In this document: in pieces, positions 22,813 through 30,516 of the stretch
Layout: every line of letters begins with the position of its first letter
Numbering within the stretch: position 1 is the first letter of the stretch
NCBI GenBank assembly: GCA_017886545.1
Contig: JAGHJS010000036.1
Coordinates: 1 to 34,853 of the forward strand
DNA: 34,853 nt
Direction: 5' to 3'
Source: Clostridia bacterium
GTDB taxonomy: Bacteria > Bacillota > Clostridia > Christensenellales > Borkfalkiaceae
The notes under the pieces: model-generated
Seen by the model: only the letters and a program-made list of their open reading frames with translations
What the model was told of the DNA's origin: nothing
The model's database searches: none
Program-made: the position numbers and the translations under genes

Positions 22813-23052
22813 GAATCAAATTGCGCGTTTCAAAATCGCTGATTCGGATAAGAGTTTTTAAATAATATTTTGCGCGTGCCAAAATCGCATTTTTGCCAAA
22901 ATACTTTTTAATAATTTTATTGCGCGTGGCAAAATGACACTTTTGCCTAAGCGCCCCCAAATTGTCGCAAACCTGCGGCTTAATTTGGAAAGAGTGAATG
23001 CGGCGCAAATAATTTCTTGCAAAAGGCAAAACCGCGCTTTTGCCTTTTGCAC
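22813..23052 (-). repeat. Array of AT-rich hairpin modules of the three-hairpin family (minus orientation)
   Basis: Read on the minus strand, this stretch repeats the 3' module seen after copies A-C. It holds a perfect 13-bp stem GCAAAAGGCAAAA/TTTTGCCTTTTGC (23019-23031, 23038-23050), an ATTCACTC remnant (22992-22999), GCCGCA-GGTT-TGCGAC (about 22963-22978), GGCAAAA/TTTTGCC flanked by GCGC (about 22922-22953), then two more GCGATTTTG...CGCGCAA units (22876-22905 and 22820-22842). Spacer sequences such as AATTATTTAAAA recur. It fills much of the dnaK-dnaJ gap. Confidence 0.75.
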
Positions 23053-23082
23053 CTTGCGCTTTGTGGAAAGCGTAACGGAAGA

Positions 23083-23175
23083 GGGTGAATTTTCGCCCGT
23101 TCTATAATAGGAAAGCCCTGTTTAACAGGGCTCCCGAAAATCGCAGCGTGCGGAAGCACTGCGAGATTTTTGGGA
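23083..23175 (-). repeat. Three-hairpin repeat element, shortened copy E
   Basis: On the minus strand hairpin 1 (23175-23136) keeps the TC/TGC internal loop, with an inner GTGC-TTCC-GCAC stem. Hairpin 2 is absent. Hairpin 3 (CGAAAAT 23135-23141 with ATTTTCG 23089-23095) keeps TATTATAGAA near its loop end and TTCACCC after it. It holds an extra nested hairpin AGCCCTG/CAGGGCT (23114-23132). Hairpins 1 and 3 share the arm at 23136-23141, so both cannot form at once. Confidence 0.7.
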
Positions 23176-23179
23176 AAGA

Positions 23180-23353
23180 GGCAAAACAATGCCGCAGCGC
23201 ATGCGGGTTGGCGTTTGCCGACCCGCAGCAAGGCGGGCGTTGTTTTGCCGAGCCGCAGAGAGAAAAACGGTGGTTAGCCGCAACGCGGCGTGCCCGCCGG
23301 TTGTCTCTCCAATCACGGAAATTTCTTTCATCTCTTTTGAAAGAAATTTCGTG
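23180..23353 (-). repeat. Three-hairpin repeat element, copy F
   Basis: On the minus strand hairpin 1 pairs 23353-23338 with 23330-23314 (CACGAAATTTCTTTCA arm, one bulged base as in C and D). Hairpin 2 pairs 23310-23297 with 23270-23257 imperfectly. Hairpin 3 has perfect 10-bp arms GGCAAAACAA/TTGTTTTGCC (23180-23189, 23240-23249) and a 50-nt loop holding a nested stem TGCGGGT/ACCCGCA. The TTCACCC flank has decayed to TCTTTCCC. It ends 16 nt before the dnaJ start codon. Confidence 0.75.
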
Positions 23354-23368
23354 AATAAGGAGTTTTTC

Positions 23369-24517
23369 ATGGCCGATCAAAAAAACTATTACGAAATATT
23401 GGGCGTCGACAAAAAGGCGACGGACGCGGAGATCAAGGCGGCGTACCGCAAGCTGGTCAAGCAGTACCACCCCGACCTGCACCCGAACGACGCGAACGCC
23501 GCGGCGAAGTTCAAGGAAGTGAACGAGGCGAACGAAGTGCTTTCCGACCCGCAGAAGCGCGCAGCCTATGACTACGAGCTGGAGCATCCCGGCATGCGCG
23601 GCGGCGCGGGCGGATTTTCAGGCTTTTCGGGCGGCGGCTTTTCGGGCTTCGGCGGGTTCGGCGACATATTCAGCGAATTCTTTTCGGGCTTCGGCGGCGG
23701 AGGCGAGCGCCAGGGCGCGCAGCAGGGCGAGGACATCACCAAAGAGGTGGTGCTCTCCTTCCTCGACGCGGCAAAGGGCTGCACCAAGGAGCTGCGCTAC
23801 ACCCGCAACGAGCCTTGCCCCGGCTGTAAGGGCACGGGCGCGAAGAACGGCACCGCGTACACCACCTGCGACAAGTGCAAGGGCACGGGGCAGGTGCGCT
23901 ACGCGCAGGATTCGCTCTTCGGCAGGACGATCCGCCTTGCCACCTGCGACGCCTGCGGCGGCACGGGCAGGAAGATCACCGAAATGTGCCCGGATTGCAA
24001 GGGCAAGGGTTACACCCGTAAGGAAACGGTCGTGACCCTCAACATCCCCGCGGGCGCCGATACGAACAGTTACATCCGCAAAAAGGGGTACGGCCAGGCG
24101 TCGCCCAAAGGGGGCGAGCCGGGCGACCTGATCGTCATTTTCCGCGTCGAACCGCATAAGCTGTTCAGACGCAAGGAGAAAGATCTGTACGTCGACCTGC
24201 CCGTATCGTTCGCCACGGCGGCGCTGGGCGGAAGGGTGCAGGTGCCCGGGCTGGACGAAACGTTCGAGTACCTCATCCCCGAGGGCACGCAGAACGGCAC
24301 CGTATTCTGCGTGCGCGGCAAGGGCATCAAAACGCGGACGGGAACGGGCAACATGTACATCACCGTCAACGTAGAAGTGCCGTCGCGCCTTACGCGCGAG
24401 CAGAAACAGGCGCTCGAATCCTTTGATCAGAGCGTCGATCCGCGCCAGACGGCGAAGATGCGCGCCTATCGCGACAACGTGCAGGCGCTGTACGGCGTCG
24501 ACCCGTATAAAAAGTAA
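23369..24517 (+). CDS. dnaJ: Chaperone DnaJ (Hsp40)
   Basis: The 382-residue protein has all DnaJ parts in order. The J domain (about 1-70) contains NYYEILGVDKKATDAEIKAA and the HPD motif in KQYHPDLHP. A Gly/Phe-rich linker follows (about 74-112). The zinc domain has four CxxCxGxG repeats (CPGCKGTG, CDKCKGTG, CDACGGTG, CPDCKGKG). Two C-terminal substrate domains include KGYGQASPKGGEPGDLIVIF and EGTQNGTVFCVRGKGI. It delivers substrates to DnaK and stimulates its ATPase. AAGGAG precedes the ATG at 23369. About 900 nt of palindromic elements separate it from dnaK, an unusually wide gap for these partners. Confidence 0.98.
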   Translation: MADQKNYYEILGVDKKATDAEIKAAYRKLVKQYHPDLHPNDANAAAKFKEVNEANEVLSDPQKRAAYDYELEHPGMRGGAGGFSGFSGGGFSGFGGFGDIFSEFFSGFGGGGERQGAQQGEDITKEVVLSFLDAAKGCTKELRYTRNEPCPGCKGTGAKNGTAYTTCDKCKGTGQVRYAQDSLFGRTIRLATCDACGGTGRKITEMCPDCKGKGYTRKETVVTLNIPAGADTNSYIRKKGYGQASPKGGEPGDLIVIFRVEPHKLFRRKEKDLYVDLPVSFATAALGGRVQVPGLDETFEYLIPEGTQNGTVFCVRGKGIKTRTGTGNMYITVNVEVPSRLTREQKQALESFDQSVDPRQTAKMRAYRDNVQALYGVDPYKK

Positions 24518-24535
24518 ACGGACGCAGAAAAACAG

Positions 24536-24682
24536 CCGCGCGGAGCTTTCGCTCCGCGCGGCGCTGTTGCGGGAAGAGCCGAACCGCGCCTTTCCATACA
24601 AAAGGGCGGGTATTCCCTTCACAAAGGGGAGGGCGCTCCCTTCATAAAAAGGCGGACAGCCTTTCGGGCTGTCCGCCTTTTT
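24536..24682. terminator. Hairpins and bidirectional terminator after dnaJ
   Basis: A perfect 11-bp stem CCGCGCGGAGC/GCTCCGCGCGG (24536-24546, 24551-24561) without a T-tail comes first. The strong terminator is GGCGGACAGCC/GGCTGTCCGCC (24651-24661, 24667-24677), flanked by AAAAA and TTTTT, so it serves both dnaJ and the converging glycosyltransferase gene. Confidence 0.85.
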
Positions 24683-24740
24683 CTTTGCAGTGTGCCCGCT
24701 TTCGGGGCGGCTCTGCTGCCGCCCGGGAGGGCGAATAAAG

Positions 24741-26327
24741 TTACCGTTCGCTTTCCGCGCGGGTGCCGTCCTTGACTTTGCGGCTGTTCGCAGCGGTCTG
24801 CCGTTTCGCCGCCACGTTGCACAGCACCAGGATGAGGGGCGTCAGCAGGCAGCCGCCGCCGAGCAGCAGCACGGGCACGACGCTGCGGCAGGCGAATAGC
24901 GAAAGCGCGAACAATACCAGCGCGAACAGCACGGGCGCGGCGGAGTAGCGCACGATCTGGCGGAAGGTGAATTTGCGGCTCTGTTTGGGCGTTACCGTAA
25001 AGGTCGCCTTTTTGCCGAACAGACCGCAGATAACGGTGCGCAGCAGCATCGGCGCGAACGAGGCGTACGTCGCCACGTTCAGCAGAAAAGCGGGCAGGAT
25101 GAGCAGAACGTTGTTGCGGTCGGTCGAATAGACAAACAGGTCGGGGATGAGCGGCGAGCAGAGGAACAGGATCATCAGCCCGTATACAAACAGCGAATAC
25201 CGCACGACGGGGAAGCCCAAAAACCCGAGCGCGAGCGTGCACAGCACCAGCAGCAGCGAAAGGAGCGGCATGAGCGGCAGCGGATAGTGCGAAAGTTTCA
25301 GGTCGGCCTTTTCAAACCAGCGCATTTTTGATCTGCCGATGTCGCGGTTGTACTTTTTGATGTATTCGAGGTTGCCCTGCACCCACTTGCACTGCCGCTT
25401 TTTGAGCGAGGCGTAATCGGTCGGGAATTCTTCGTAGCAGTGGATGTCGGGCGCGTACACGATCTCAAAGCCCGCGTTTTTGATGTCCACCGCAAACGAA
25501 ATATCCTCCGCGACCACGAGCGGGAAGCCGCCCGTCTTTTCATAGCAGGCGCGGCTCACCGCCATGCCGTGCCCGATGAGCGCGTTCGCGCCGTAAAAAT
25601 TTTTGACGACCTGCACCGTGCTCCCGTTGGAGCGCACGCCCATGCCCATCAGCCGCTGGAACACGTTCGCGCCCGCCGTCGCCGAATGGCGCGCCTGCAC
25701 CGCGCCGAACCGCTCGTTCGAGCGGAAATAGCGCAGCGCCTGCATGATATAGCCCGGCGGGATGATCTCGTCGCTGTCTAAGATCACAAAATATTCGTAA
25801 TCCGTCCTGCCGCGCAGGTAGTTGTTCAGGTTCCCCGCCTTGAACCCCGTGCGGTCTTCCCTGCGGACGACTTCGACGCCGTATTTTTCCGCGAAGGTGT
25901 CCACGCGCTCCTTGTATTCGTCTTTGCCGCTGTCGTCCAGGATCACGGTCTTGAAATTCGGATAGTTCTGCCGGATGCTGATGGCGAGCGCGCGCTCGTT
26001 GAAGTCGTTGCAGGTGCAGTACAGCAGGAGGAAGCGCGGCGCCTCTTCGGGCGAGGGAAGTTCCGCGCAGATCGCCTGCTCGTAGCGCAGGCGGAATTTT
26101 TTCTTGCACAGCGCATAGGTGAGCGAAAAGACGAAGTCTTTGATGCTCCCCAGCCACATGACGCCGAGCACCGCCGAATTGACGCTGAACAATACGGCGA
26201 TGAAATAACTCCGCAGCAGGGTGTAGTCCAGCGACAGGCACAGGCGCACGGTCACGAAGGCGAGCCCGGCAAGGCACACCCCCCATACGATAAAGATGAC
26301 GGTATAAACCGTTCCGCTTTTTTTCAT
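24741..26327 (-). CDS. Membrane glycosyltransferase, family 2 (cellulose synthase-like)
   Basis: The 528-residue protein has two N-terminal membrane helices (about 8-30 and 40-65) and a cytoplasmic GT-A catalytic domain (about 100-330). Five or so C-terminal helices follow. The catalytic domain shows LLYCTCNDFNERAL, VILDDSGKDEYKERV, REDRTGFKAGNLNNYLRG, the metal-binding ILDSDEIIPPGY, VVAEDISFAVDIKNAGF and KKRQCKWVQGN, which stands for the Q-x-x-RW motif with Lys for Arg. Such enzymes polymerise and export polysaccharide, or add sugars to lipid carriers. The ATG at 26327 has only AAGAGA nearby; AAGGAGA is 16 nt upstream. A promoter lies at 26379-26408. The sugar product cannot be deduced. Confidence 0.9.
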   Translation of the reverse strand: MKKSGTVYTVIFIVWGVCLAGLAFVTVRLCLSLDYTLLRSYFIAVLFSVNSAVLGVMWLGSIKDFVFSLTYALCKKKFRLRYEQAICAELPSPEEAPRFLLLYCTCNDFNERALAISIRQNYPNFKTVILDDSGKDEYKERVDTFAEKYGVEVVRREDRTGFKAGNLNNYLRGRTDYEYFVILDSDEIIPPGYIMQALRYFRSNERFGAVQARHSATAGANVFQRLMGMGVRSNGSTVQVVKNFYGANALIGHGMAVSRACYEKTGGFPLVVAEDISFAVDIKNAGFEIVYAPDIHCYEEFPTDYASLKKRQCKWVQGNLEYIKKYNRDIGRSKMRWFEKADLKLSHYPLPLMPLLSLLLVLCTLALGFLGFPVVRYSLFVYGLMILFLCSPLIPDLFVYSTDRNNVLLILPAFLLNVATYASFAPMLLRTVICGLFGKKATFTVTPKQSRKFTFRQIVRYSAAPVLFALVLFALSLFACRSVVPVLLLGGGCLLTPLILVLCNVAAKRQTAANSRKVKDGTRAESER

Positions 26328-26378
26328 GATCTCTTGTTTCAATCTCCTTGTACGTGTCTGTTTTTTTAAACCGACAAG

Positions 26379-26408
26379 ATAATACATGGGAGAAAAAGCC
26401 AAAGTCAA
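26379..26408 (-). promoter_or_regulatory. Promoter of the glycosyltransferase gene
   Basis: On the minus strand TTGACT (26408-26403) and TATTAT (26384-26379) are separated by 18 bp, about 50 nt before the start codon. Confidence 0.65.
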
Positions 26409-26508
26409 GCGGTGGTTTTTTCCGTTTGCAAAATGACGGTTTCCGTCACGGAGTGTTCACGAAACTTAACAAACGATTTCCCGTACGAACAAACGCGTCA
26501 CGCGGTTT

Positions 26509-26889
26509 TCACATATCCGTGAGGTCGGAGCGCAAAATCTGTGTCATCTCCGAAAGGTGCCGTTCGAGCTGTTCCAAACTCTGCGCGATCATCTGCAGGC
26601 GTTGCTGCTTTTGCAGTTCCATGGGCTCCCAATAGGCGCACGCCTTTGCGTAATCGCTCTTATTCCGCGCCGAACGGCTGTATTTGCGGCAGATGCAGTG
26701 CCCTGCGCAGATCTTATAGAACCGCGTTCCCAATTTTATATAGTGCACCAAAAAATAGCGGCAGTTGCCGCAGATTTTTTGAGGAGCCGTATCGTCGCAG
26801 GCGGTTTGGGAGTCCGCGCTGCCGCAGGGGTGTCGGGCAGTATCGCCGCAGGGTTTTTTAGGTTCCGTTTCGTTGGTTTGTTCTTTCAT
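26509..26889 (-). CDS. Cysteine-rich small protein, probable metal binder
   Basis: The 126-residue product has an N-terminal low-complexity part with scattered Cys. The likely folded core is ICGNCRYFLVHYIKLGTRFY, then KICAGHCICRK and KACAYWEP. The CxxC, CxxxC-x-C and final Cys resemble zinc-binding treble-clef proteins that are common and uncharacterised in Clostridia. The C-terminal 35 residues are a Gln/Leu-rich helix, probably a coiled coil (QKQQRLQMIAQSLEQLERHL). AAGGAGAAGG precedes the ATG at 26889. A TACAAT about 45 nt upstream on the same strand may be a -10 box without a good -35. No partner is obvious. Confidence 0.7.
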   Translation of the reverse strand: MKEQTNETEPKKPCGDTARHPCGSADSQTACDDTAPQKICGNCRYFLVHYIKLGTRFYKICAGHCICRKYSRSARNKSDYAKACAYWEPMELQKQQRLQMIAQSLEQLERHLSEMTQILRSDLTDM

Positions 26890-26968
26890 GATCCTTCTCC
26901 TTTGTTTTCAAGTGTGCAAAGCTGCTTTACGCGGGTATTGTAGCACGAAAAAAAGAGAAAAGGTCGAG

Positions 26969-26987
26969 AGTTCATAAAAAATGAACT
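26969..26987. other. Perfect dyad AGTTCAT-N5-ATGAACT in a divergent promoter region
   Basis: The 7-bp inverted repeat with an A5 centre lies between the Cys-rich gene (minus) and prmA (plus), followed by TTTATTTTT on the plus strand. It could be an operator for either promoter or a weak terminator, but no upstream plus-strand gene exists. Confidence 0.45.
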
Positions 26988-27009
26988 TTTATTTTTAAGG
27001 CGGAACAAG

Positions 27010-27038
27010 TTGACGGAATTGCCGAAAGCGGGTACAAT
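27010..27038 (+). promoter_or_regulatory. Promoter of prmA-rsmE-mtaB
   Basis: TTGACG (27010-27015) and TACAAT (27033-27038) are separated by 17 bp, 35 nt before the GTG start of prmA. It gives these genes a promoter independent of the dnaK region. Confidence 0.78.
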
Positions 27039-27072
27039 AAAGAGGAGTGGCGGGCGCCGCGGGGAGGAGAGC

Positions 27073-28020
27073 GTGAAAGTCATCGAATTTACCGTACATA
27101 CCACAACGGAGGGCAGCGAGCTGGTCGCAGACGTTTTGTGGCAGCACACGACGGGCGGCGTCGCCATTTTAGACGCGGCGGACGCGATCGCCCTGCAAAA
27201 GGACAAGCGCGTGTTCTGGGATTACATCGACGAATCCGCCGTAAAGGACACGGGCGAAGCGCTCGTAAAGTGCTATTTTTCGGTGGAGACCGCCGCCGAG
27301 GACATGCGCGCCGTGCGCGAGGAACTGGACGAAATGCGCGAACGCGGCGGGGGATACCTCTCCTTCGGCACGCTGGAAACGTCGCAGCGTGAGGCGGAGA
27401 GCGACGAATGGGCGGAGATCTGGAAAAAGCACTTCCGCCCCCTGCACATCGGCAGCCGCATCGTCGTGCGGCCCGTGTGGGTGGACTACACGCCTGCGGC
27501 GGGGGAGGAGGTCGTGCTGCTCGATTCGAACATGGCGTTCGGCACGGGCGAGCACGAAACGACGTCGATGTGCCTGGAACTGCTGCAAACGGTGCTCAAA
27601 GAGGGCGATGCCGTCATCGACGTCGGCTGCGGCAGCGGCATTTTAGGCATCTCCGCCGTAAAACTCGGCGCGCGCTTTGCGGTGATGACGGACATCGACG
27701 GCATCGCGGTGGAGAGCGCGCAGCACAACGCGCAGCTCAACGGCGTGGCGGAGCAAACGCAGGTGGTGCTCACCGACCTGCTCGGGCAGACGGACACGAA
27801 GGGCGAGATCGTGCTGGCGAACATCACGGCGGACATCCTCTGCCGCCTGGCGCCGAGCATCCCGCAGTACCTCAAAGAGGACGGCACGCTCATTTTGAGC
27901 GGCATCATCGAACCGAAGCTGGAACAGGTCAAAGCGGCATACGGGGCGCAGGGGCTGACCTGCGAAACGCAGCTGCACCGCGGGGAGTGGTTCGCGCTGT
28001 TGTTTTCGCGGAAAAAATAG
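27073..28020 (+). CDS. prmA: Ribosomal protein L11 methyltransferase
   Basis: The 315-residue enzyme trimethylates uL11 with S-adenosylmethionine. The N-terminal L11-recognition domain (about 1-60) is followed by EWAEIWKKHFRPLHIG and the catalytic domain with DSNMAFGTGEHETTSMCLEL, the SAM loop VIDVGCGSGILGI, TDIDGIAVESA and the NPPY-like VLANITADIL. The length is normal. The start is a GTG at 27073 after GGGGAGGAGA; an upstream TTG at 27010 lies in the -35 box and is rejected. rsmE starts 13 nt after the stop. Confidence 0.95.
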   Translation: MKVIEFTVHTTTEGSELVADVLWQHTTGGVAILDAADAIALQKDKRVFWDYIDESAVKDTGEALVKCYFSVETAAEDMRAVREELDEMRERGGGYLSFGTLETSQREAESDEWAEIWKKHFRPLHIGSRIVVRPVWVDYTPAAGEEVVLLDSNMAFGTGEHETTSMCLELLQTVLKEGDAVIDVGCGSGILGISAVKLGARFAVMTDIDGIAVESAQHNAQLNGVAEQTQVVLTDLLGQTDTKGEIVLANITADILCRLAPSIPQYLKEDGTLILSGIIEPKLEQVKAAYGAQGLTCETQLHRGEWFALLFSRKK

Positions 28021-28033
28021 AAACGGGCATCAT

Positions 28034-28750
28034 ATGGCGACGACAAGACGGTTTTTTGTGGAGAATATCGGGCGCGAGGCCTTGCTCACGGGCGAGGCGT
28101 ACGCGCATGCAAAGAACGTGCTGCGCCTGCGGGCGGGGGACGAGGTCGTCCTCTTCGACGGCAGCGGCACGGAATACAGCGCCGTCGTGGCGGCGGCGGA
28201 AAAGGGCGCGCTGCGCTGCACCGTAACGGCGGGTGCGCCCTCCCAAAAGGAGTGCAAAACGCCCGTCGCCCTCTTTTGCGGCGCGCTCAAAGGGGATAAA
28301 ACGGAGCTCGTCGTGCAGAAGGCGACGGAGCTGGGCGTGTGCGAGATCGGCGTGTTCGGAAGCCGCTATTGCAGCGCGTACATGAACGAAAACAAACTTG
28401 CGCGGCTGCAAAAAGTCGCGCGCGAGGCGGCGCAGCAGTGCCTGCGCGCCACGGTGCCCGCCGTGCGCTACTTCCCCTCGCTTGGGGAGGCGCTTTCCGC
28501 GGCGCAGGGGTATGAAAACAGGCTGTTCGCCTGCGAATTTGCCGAAAAGAGCGATGCGGACCTGCGCGCGCTCAAAGGCTCGTGCGCGCTCGTCGTGGGC
28601 AGCGAAGGCGGGTTCGCGCCCGAGGAGTTCGCGCAGGCACAGGCGGCGGGCTTTGCGGGCGTCACGCTCGGCAAGCGCATCCTGCGCGCTGAAACGGCGT
28701 GCATCGCGTTCACCGCGGCGGTGATGTTCTGTTTGGGAGAGTGGCAATGA
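28034..28750 (+). CDS. rsmE: 16S rRNA (uracil-1498-N3)-methyltransferase RsmE
   Basis: The 238-residue protein has the RsmE layout: an N-terminal PUA-like domain (ATTRRFFVENIG, HAKNVLRLRAGDEVVLFDGS) and a SPOUT methyltransferase domain with the knot. The latter includes KGDKTELVVQKATELGV, QQCLRATVP, VVGSEGGFAPEEF and GVTLGKRILRAETACIA. It methylates U1498 in the decoding region. The Shine-Dalgarno sequence is weak (ACGGG), suggesting coupling to prmA. Its stop overlaps the mtaB start as ATGA. Confidence 0.95.
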   Translation: MATTRRFFVENIGREALLTGEAYAHAKNVLRLRAGDEVVLFDGSGTEYSAVVAAAEKGALRCTVTAGAPSQKECKTPVALFCGALKGDKTELVVQKATELGVCEIGVFGSRYCSAYMNENKLARLQKVAREAAQQCLRATVPAVRYFPSLGEALSAAQGYENRLFACEFAEKSDADLRALKGSCALVVGSEGGFAPEEFAQAQAAGFAGVTLGKRILRAETACIAFTAAVMFCLGEWQ

Positions 28751-29979
28751 AGGCGGTCGTCTTTACGCTCGGGTGCAAGGTCAACGGGTGCGAAAGCGCC
28801 TCTCTCCTGCGCGGGCTGGAGGAGCGCGGGTACGAAGTTTCGGACGAGCTCGTGCCCGCCGACCTGTATATCCTGAACACCTGCGCCGTGACGGCGGAGG
28901 CGGAAAAAAAGAGCAGGCAGGCGGTGGCGCGCATCCGCGCCGCCGCGCCGCAGGCGCGCATCTATGTGTGCGGCTGCGCCGCCGAGCGCATGCCTTCGCA
29001 GTTTGCGGGCAAGGAGGGCGTGCGCCTCGTCACGGGCACGATGCACAAGGGCGGCATCCCGGAGCTTTTGGACGAGGAGGGCGTGCGCATATCCCCCGCC
29101 GAAACGTGCTTTGAAGAGCTGCCGTCGCCTCGTTTCTTGCAGACGCGCGCCTATGTGAAGGTGCAGGACGGCTGCAACAACTTCTGTTCGTACTGCATCA
29201 TCCCGTACCTGCGCGGGCGTTCGCGTTCGCGCCCGCTGGAGAGCGCGGCGGCGGAAATTTTGTCCTGCCCCGCCGAGGAAGTGGTCATCACGGGCATAGA
29301 CGTATCGTCGTATCGCGACGGCGCGCGCGATCTTGCCGACCTTCTGCGCGCCGTAAAGGACGCCAAGGCGCGCATCCGCCTCGGCTCGCTGGAGACGCAC
29401 GCCGTCACCGAACGGCTGCTGGCGGCGGCGAAGGAGGTGCGGGACTTTGCGCCGCACTTCCACCTTTCGCTGCAGAGCGGGTCGGACGCGGTGCTGCGGG
29501 CGATGAACCGCAAGTACACCCGCGCCGAATTTTTGCGCAAAGCCGCGCTCGTGCGCGAAGCGTTCCCGTCCGCCGCGCTCACGACGGACATCATCGTCGG
29601 GTTCCCGACGGAGACGGAGGAGGACTTTGAAGCCACCCTCGCGCTCGCGGAAGAGGCGCGCTTTTCGCAGATCCACTGCTTTGCGTACAGCAGGCGGGCG
29701 GGCACCGCCGCGGCAAAGCTGAAAGAGCTTGCGCCGCAGGTCAAAAAGGAGCGGCTCGGGCGGCTGATGGCGCTCGGCAGGCGGCTGCGCGGGGAGTACG
29801 AGGGCGCCTTCCTCGGCAAAACGCTCGAACTCGTGCCCGAGGAGGAGAAGGACGGGTATACCGAAGGGTATTCCGAAAATTACATCCGTCTGTATGTGCG
29901 CGGAAGCGTCAAAAAACGCACGCGGGTGCGTGCGCTCGAACGGTACAAGGACGGGCTGCTCTGCGCGCCCGAAGAATAA
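28747..29979 (+). CDS. mtaB: tRNA-t6A37 methylthiotransferase MtaB
   Basis: The 410-residue radical-SAM enzyme converts t6A37 to ms2t6A37 in tRNAs that read ANN codons. The N-terminal methylthiotransferase domain supplies three Cys ligands for one [4Fe-4S] cluster (FTLGCKVNGCES, ILNTCAVTAEAEKKSRQ, YVCGCAAERM). The radical-SAM motif CxxxCxxC lies in VQDGCNNFCSYCIIPYLRGR. HLSLQSGSDAVLRAMNRKY and DIIVGFPTETEEDF follow. A C-terminal TRAM-like segment (about 345-405) binds tRNA. The KVN form of the N-terminal motif favours MtaB over MiaB or RimO. It overlaps rsmE by 4 nt. Confidence 0.95.
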   Translation: MKAVVFTLGCKVNGCESASLLRGLEERGYEVSDELVPADLYILNTCAVTAEAEKKSRQAVARIRAAAPQARIYVCGCAAERMPSQFAGKEGVRLVTGTMHKGGIPELLDEEGVRISPAETCFEELPSPRFLQTRAYVKVQDGCNNFCSYCIIPYLRGRSRSRPLESAAAEILSCPAEEVVITGIDVSSYRDGARDLADLLRAVKDAKARIRLGSLETHAVTERLLAAAKEVRDFAPHFHLSLQSGSDAVLRAMNRKYTRAEFLRKAALVREAFPSAALTTDIIVGFPTETEEDFEATLALAEEARFSQIHCFAYSRRAGTAAAKLKELAPQVKKERLGRLMALGRRLRGEYEGAFLGKTLELVPEEEKDGYTEGYSENYIRLYVRGSVKKRTRVRALERYKDGLLCAPEE

Positions 29980-29997
29980 ACTTTTGCGAGGTGGAAC

Positions 29998-30348
29998 ATG
30001 AAACCTGATACAAACTGCATCTTCTGCAGGATCGCGGCGGGGGAGATCCCGTCAAACAAAGTGTACGAGGACGAGCAGGTCGTCGCCTTCAAAGACCTGA
30101 ACCCGCAGGCGCCCGTGCATGTGCTCGTGGTGCCCAAGGCGCATTTTGCGACCCTTGCCGAAATGGACGCGGAGGGCGCGGAGCTTGTAAAGCACGCGCT
30201 TACGGTCATCCCGCAGATCGCGGCGTCGCTGGGGCTTGCAAGCGGCTACCGCCTCATCGTCAACCAGGGCGCGGACGCGGGGCAGACGGTCATGCACCTG
30301 CACATCCATCTGCTCGGCGGAAAACCGCTCGGCGAAAAGATCGTCTGA
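29998..30348 (+). CDS. HIT family protein (HinT-like)
   Basis: The 116-residue protein is a single HIT domain. CIFCRIAAGEIPS near the N terminus has the CxxC pair common in HinT proteins. HVLVVPKAHFATLAEM follows, and the histidine triad is QTVMHLHIHLLGGKP. HinT proteins hydrolyse adenosine phosphoramidates and related nucleoside conjugates. GCGAGGTGG precedes the ATG, 18 nt after the mtaB stop, so it probably ends the prmA-rsmE-mtaB operon before a strong terminator. Confidence 0.95.
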   Translation: MKPDTNCIFCRIAAGEIPSNKVYEDEQVVAFKDLNPQAPVHVLVVPKAHFATLAEMDAEGAELVKHALTVIPQIAASLGLASGYRLIVNQGADAGQTVMHLHIHLLGGKPLGEKIV

Positions 30349-30374
30349 TCGTATAAAACAGAAAAAAGCAGAGC

Positions 30375-30415
30375 GGCGCCCTGCGGAGTTTTCCGCAGGG
30401 CGCCGGTTTTGTTTT
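30375..30415 (+). terminator. Intrinsic terminator after the HIT gene
   Basis: A perfect 13-bp stem GGCGCCCTGCGGA/TCCGCAGGGCGCC (30375-30387, 30392-30404) is followed by GGTTTTGTTTT. Confidence 0.9.
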
Positions 30416-30516
30416 GCCGTGTTTCTTTCCCCAAAAGGCGCGCGCTTTCGCGCAAACAGGATAAATTCTGTCATGCGCGCAGGGTGTATACTTGGAAAAA
30501 AGCGTGGGGGCGTGGC

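Noticed and set aside
23189-23368. N-terminal extension of DnaJ
   Set aside because: The upstream in-frame codons lie in repeat copy F; the J domain begins directly at the ATG at 23369 with AAGGAG before it.
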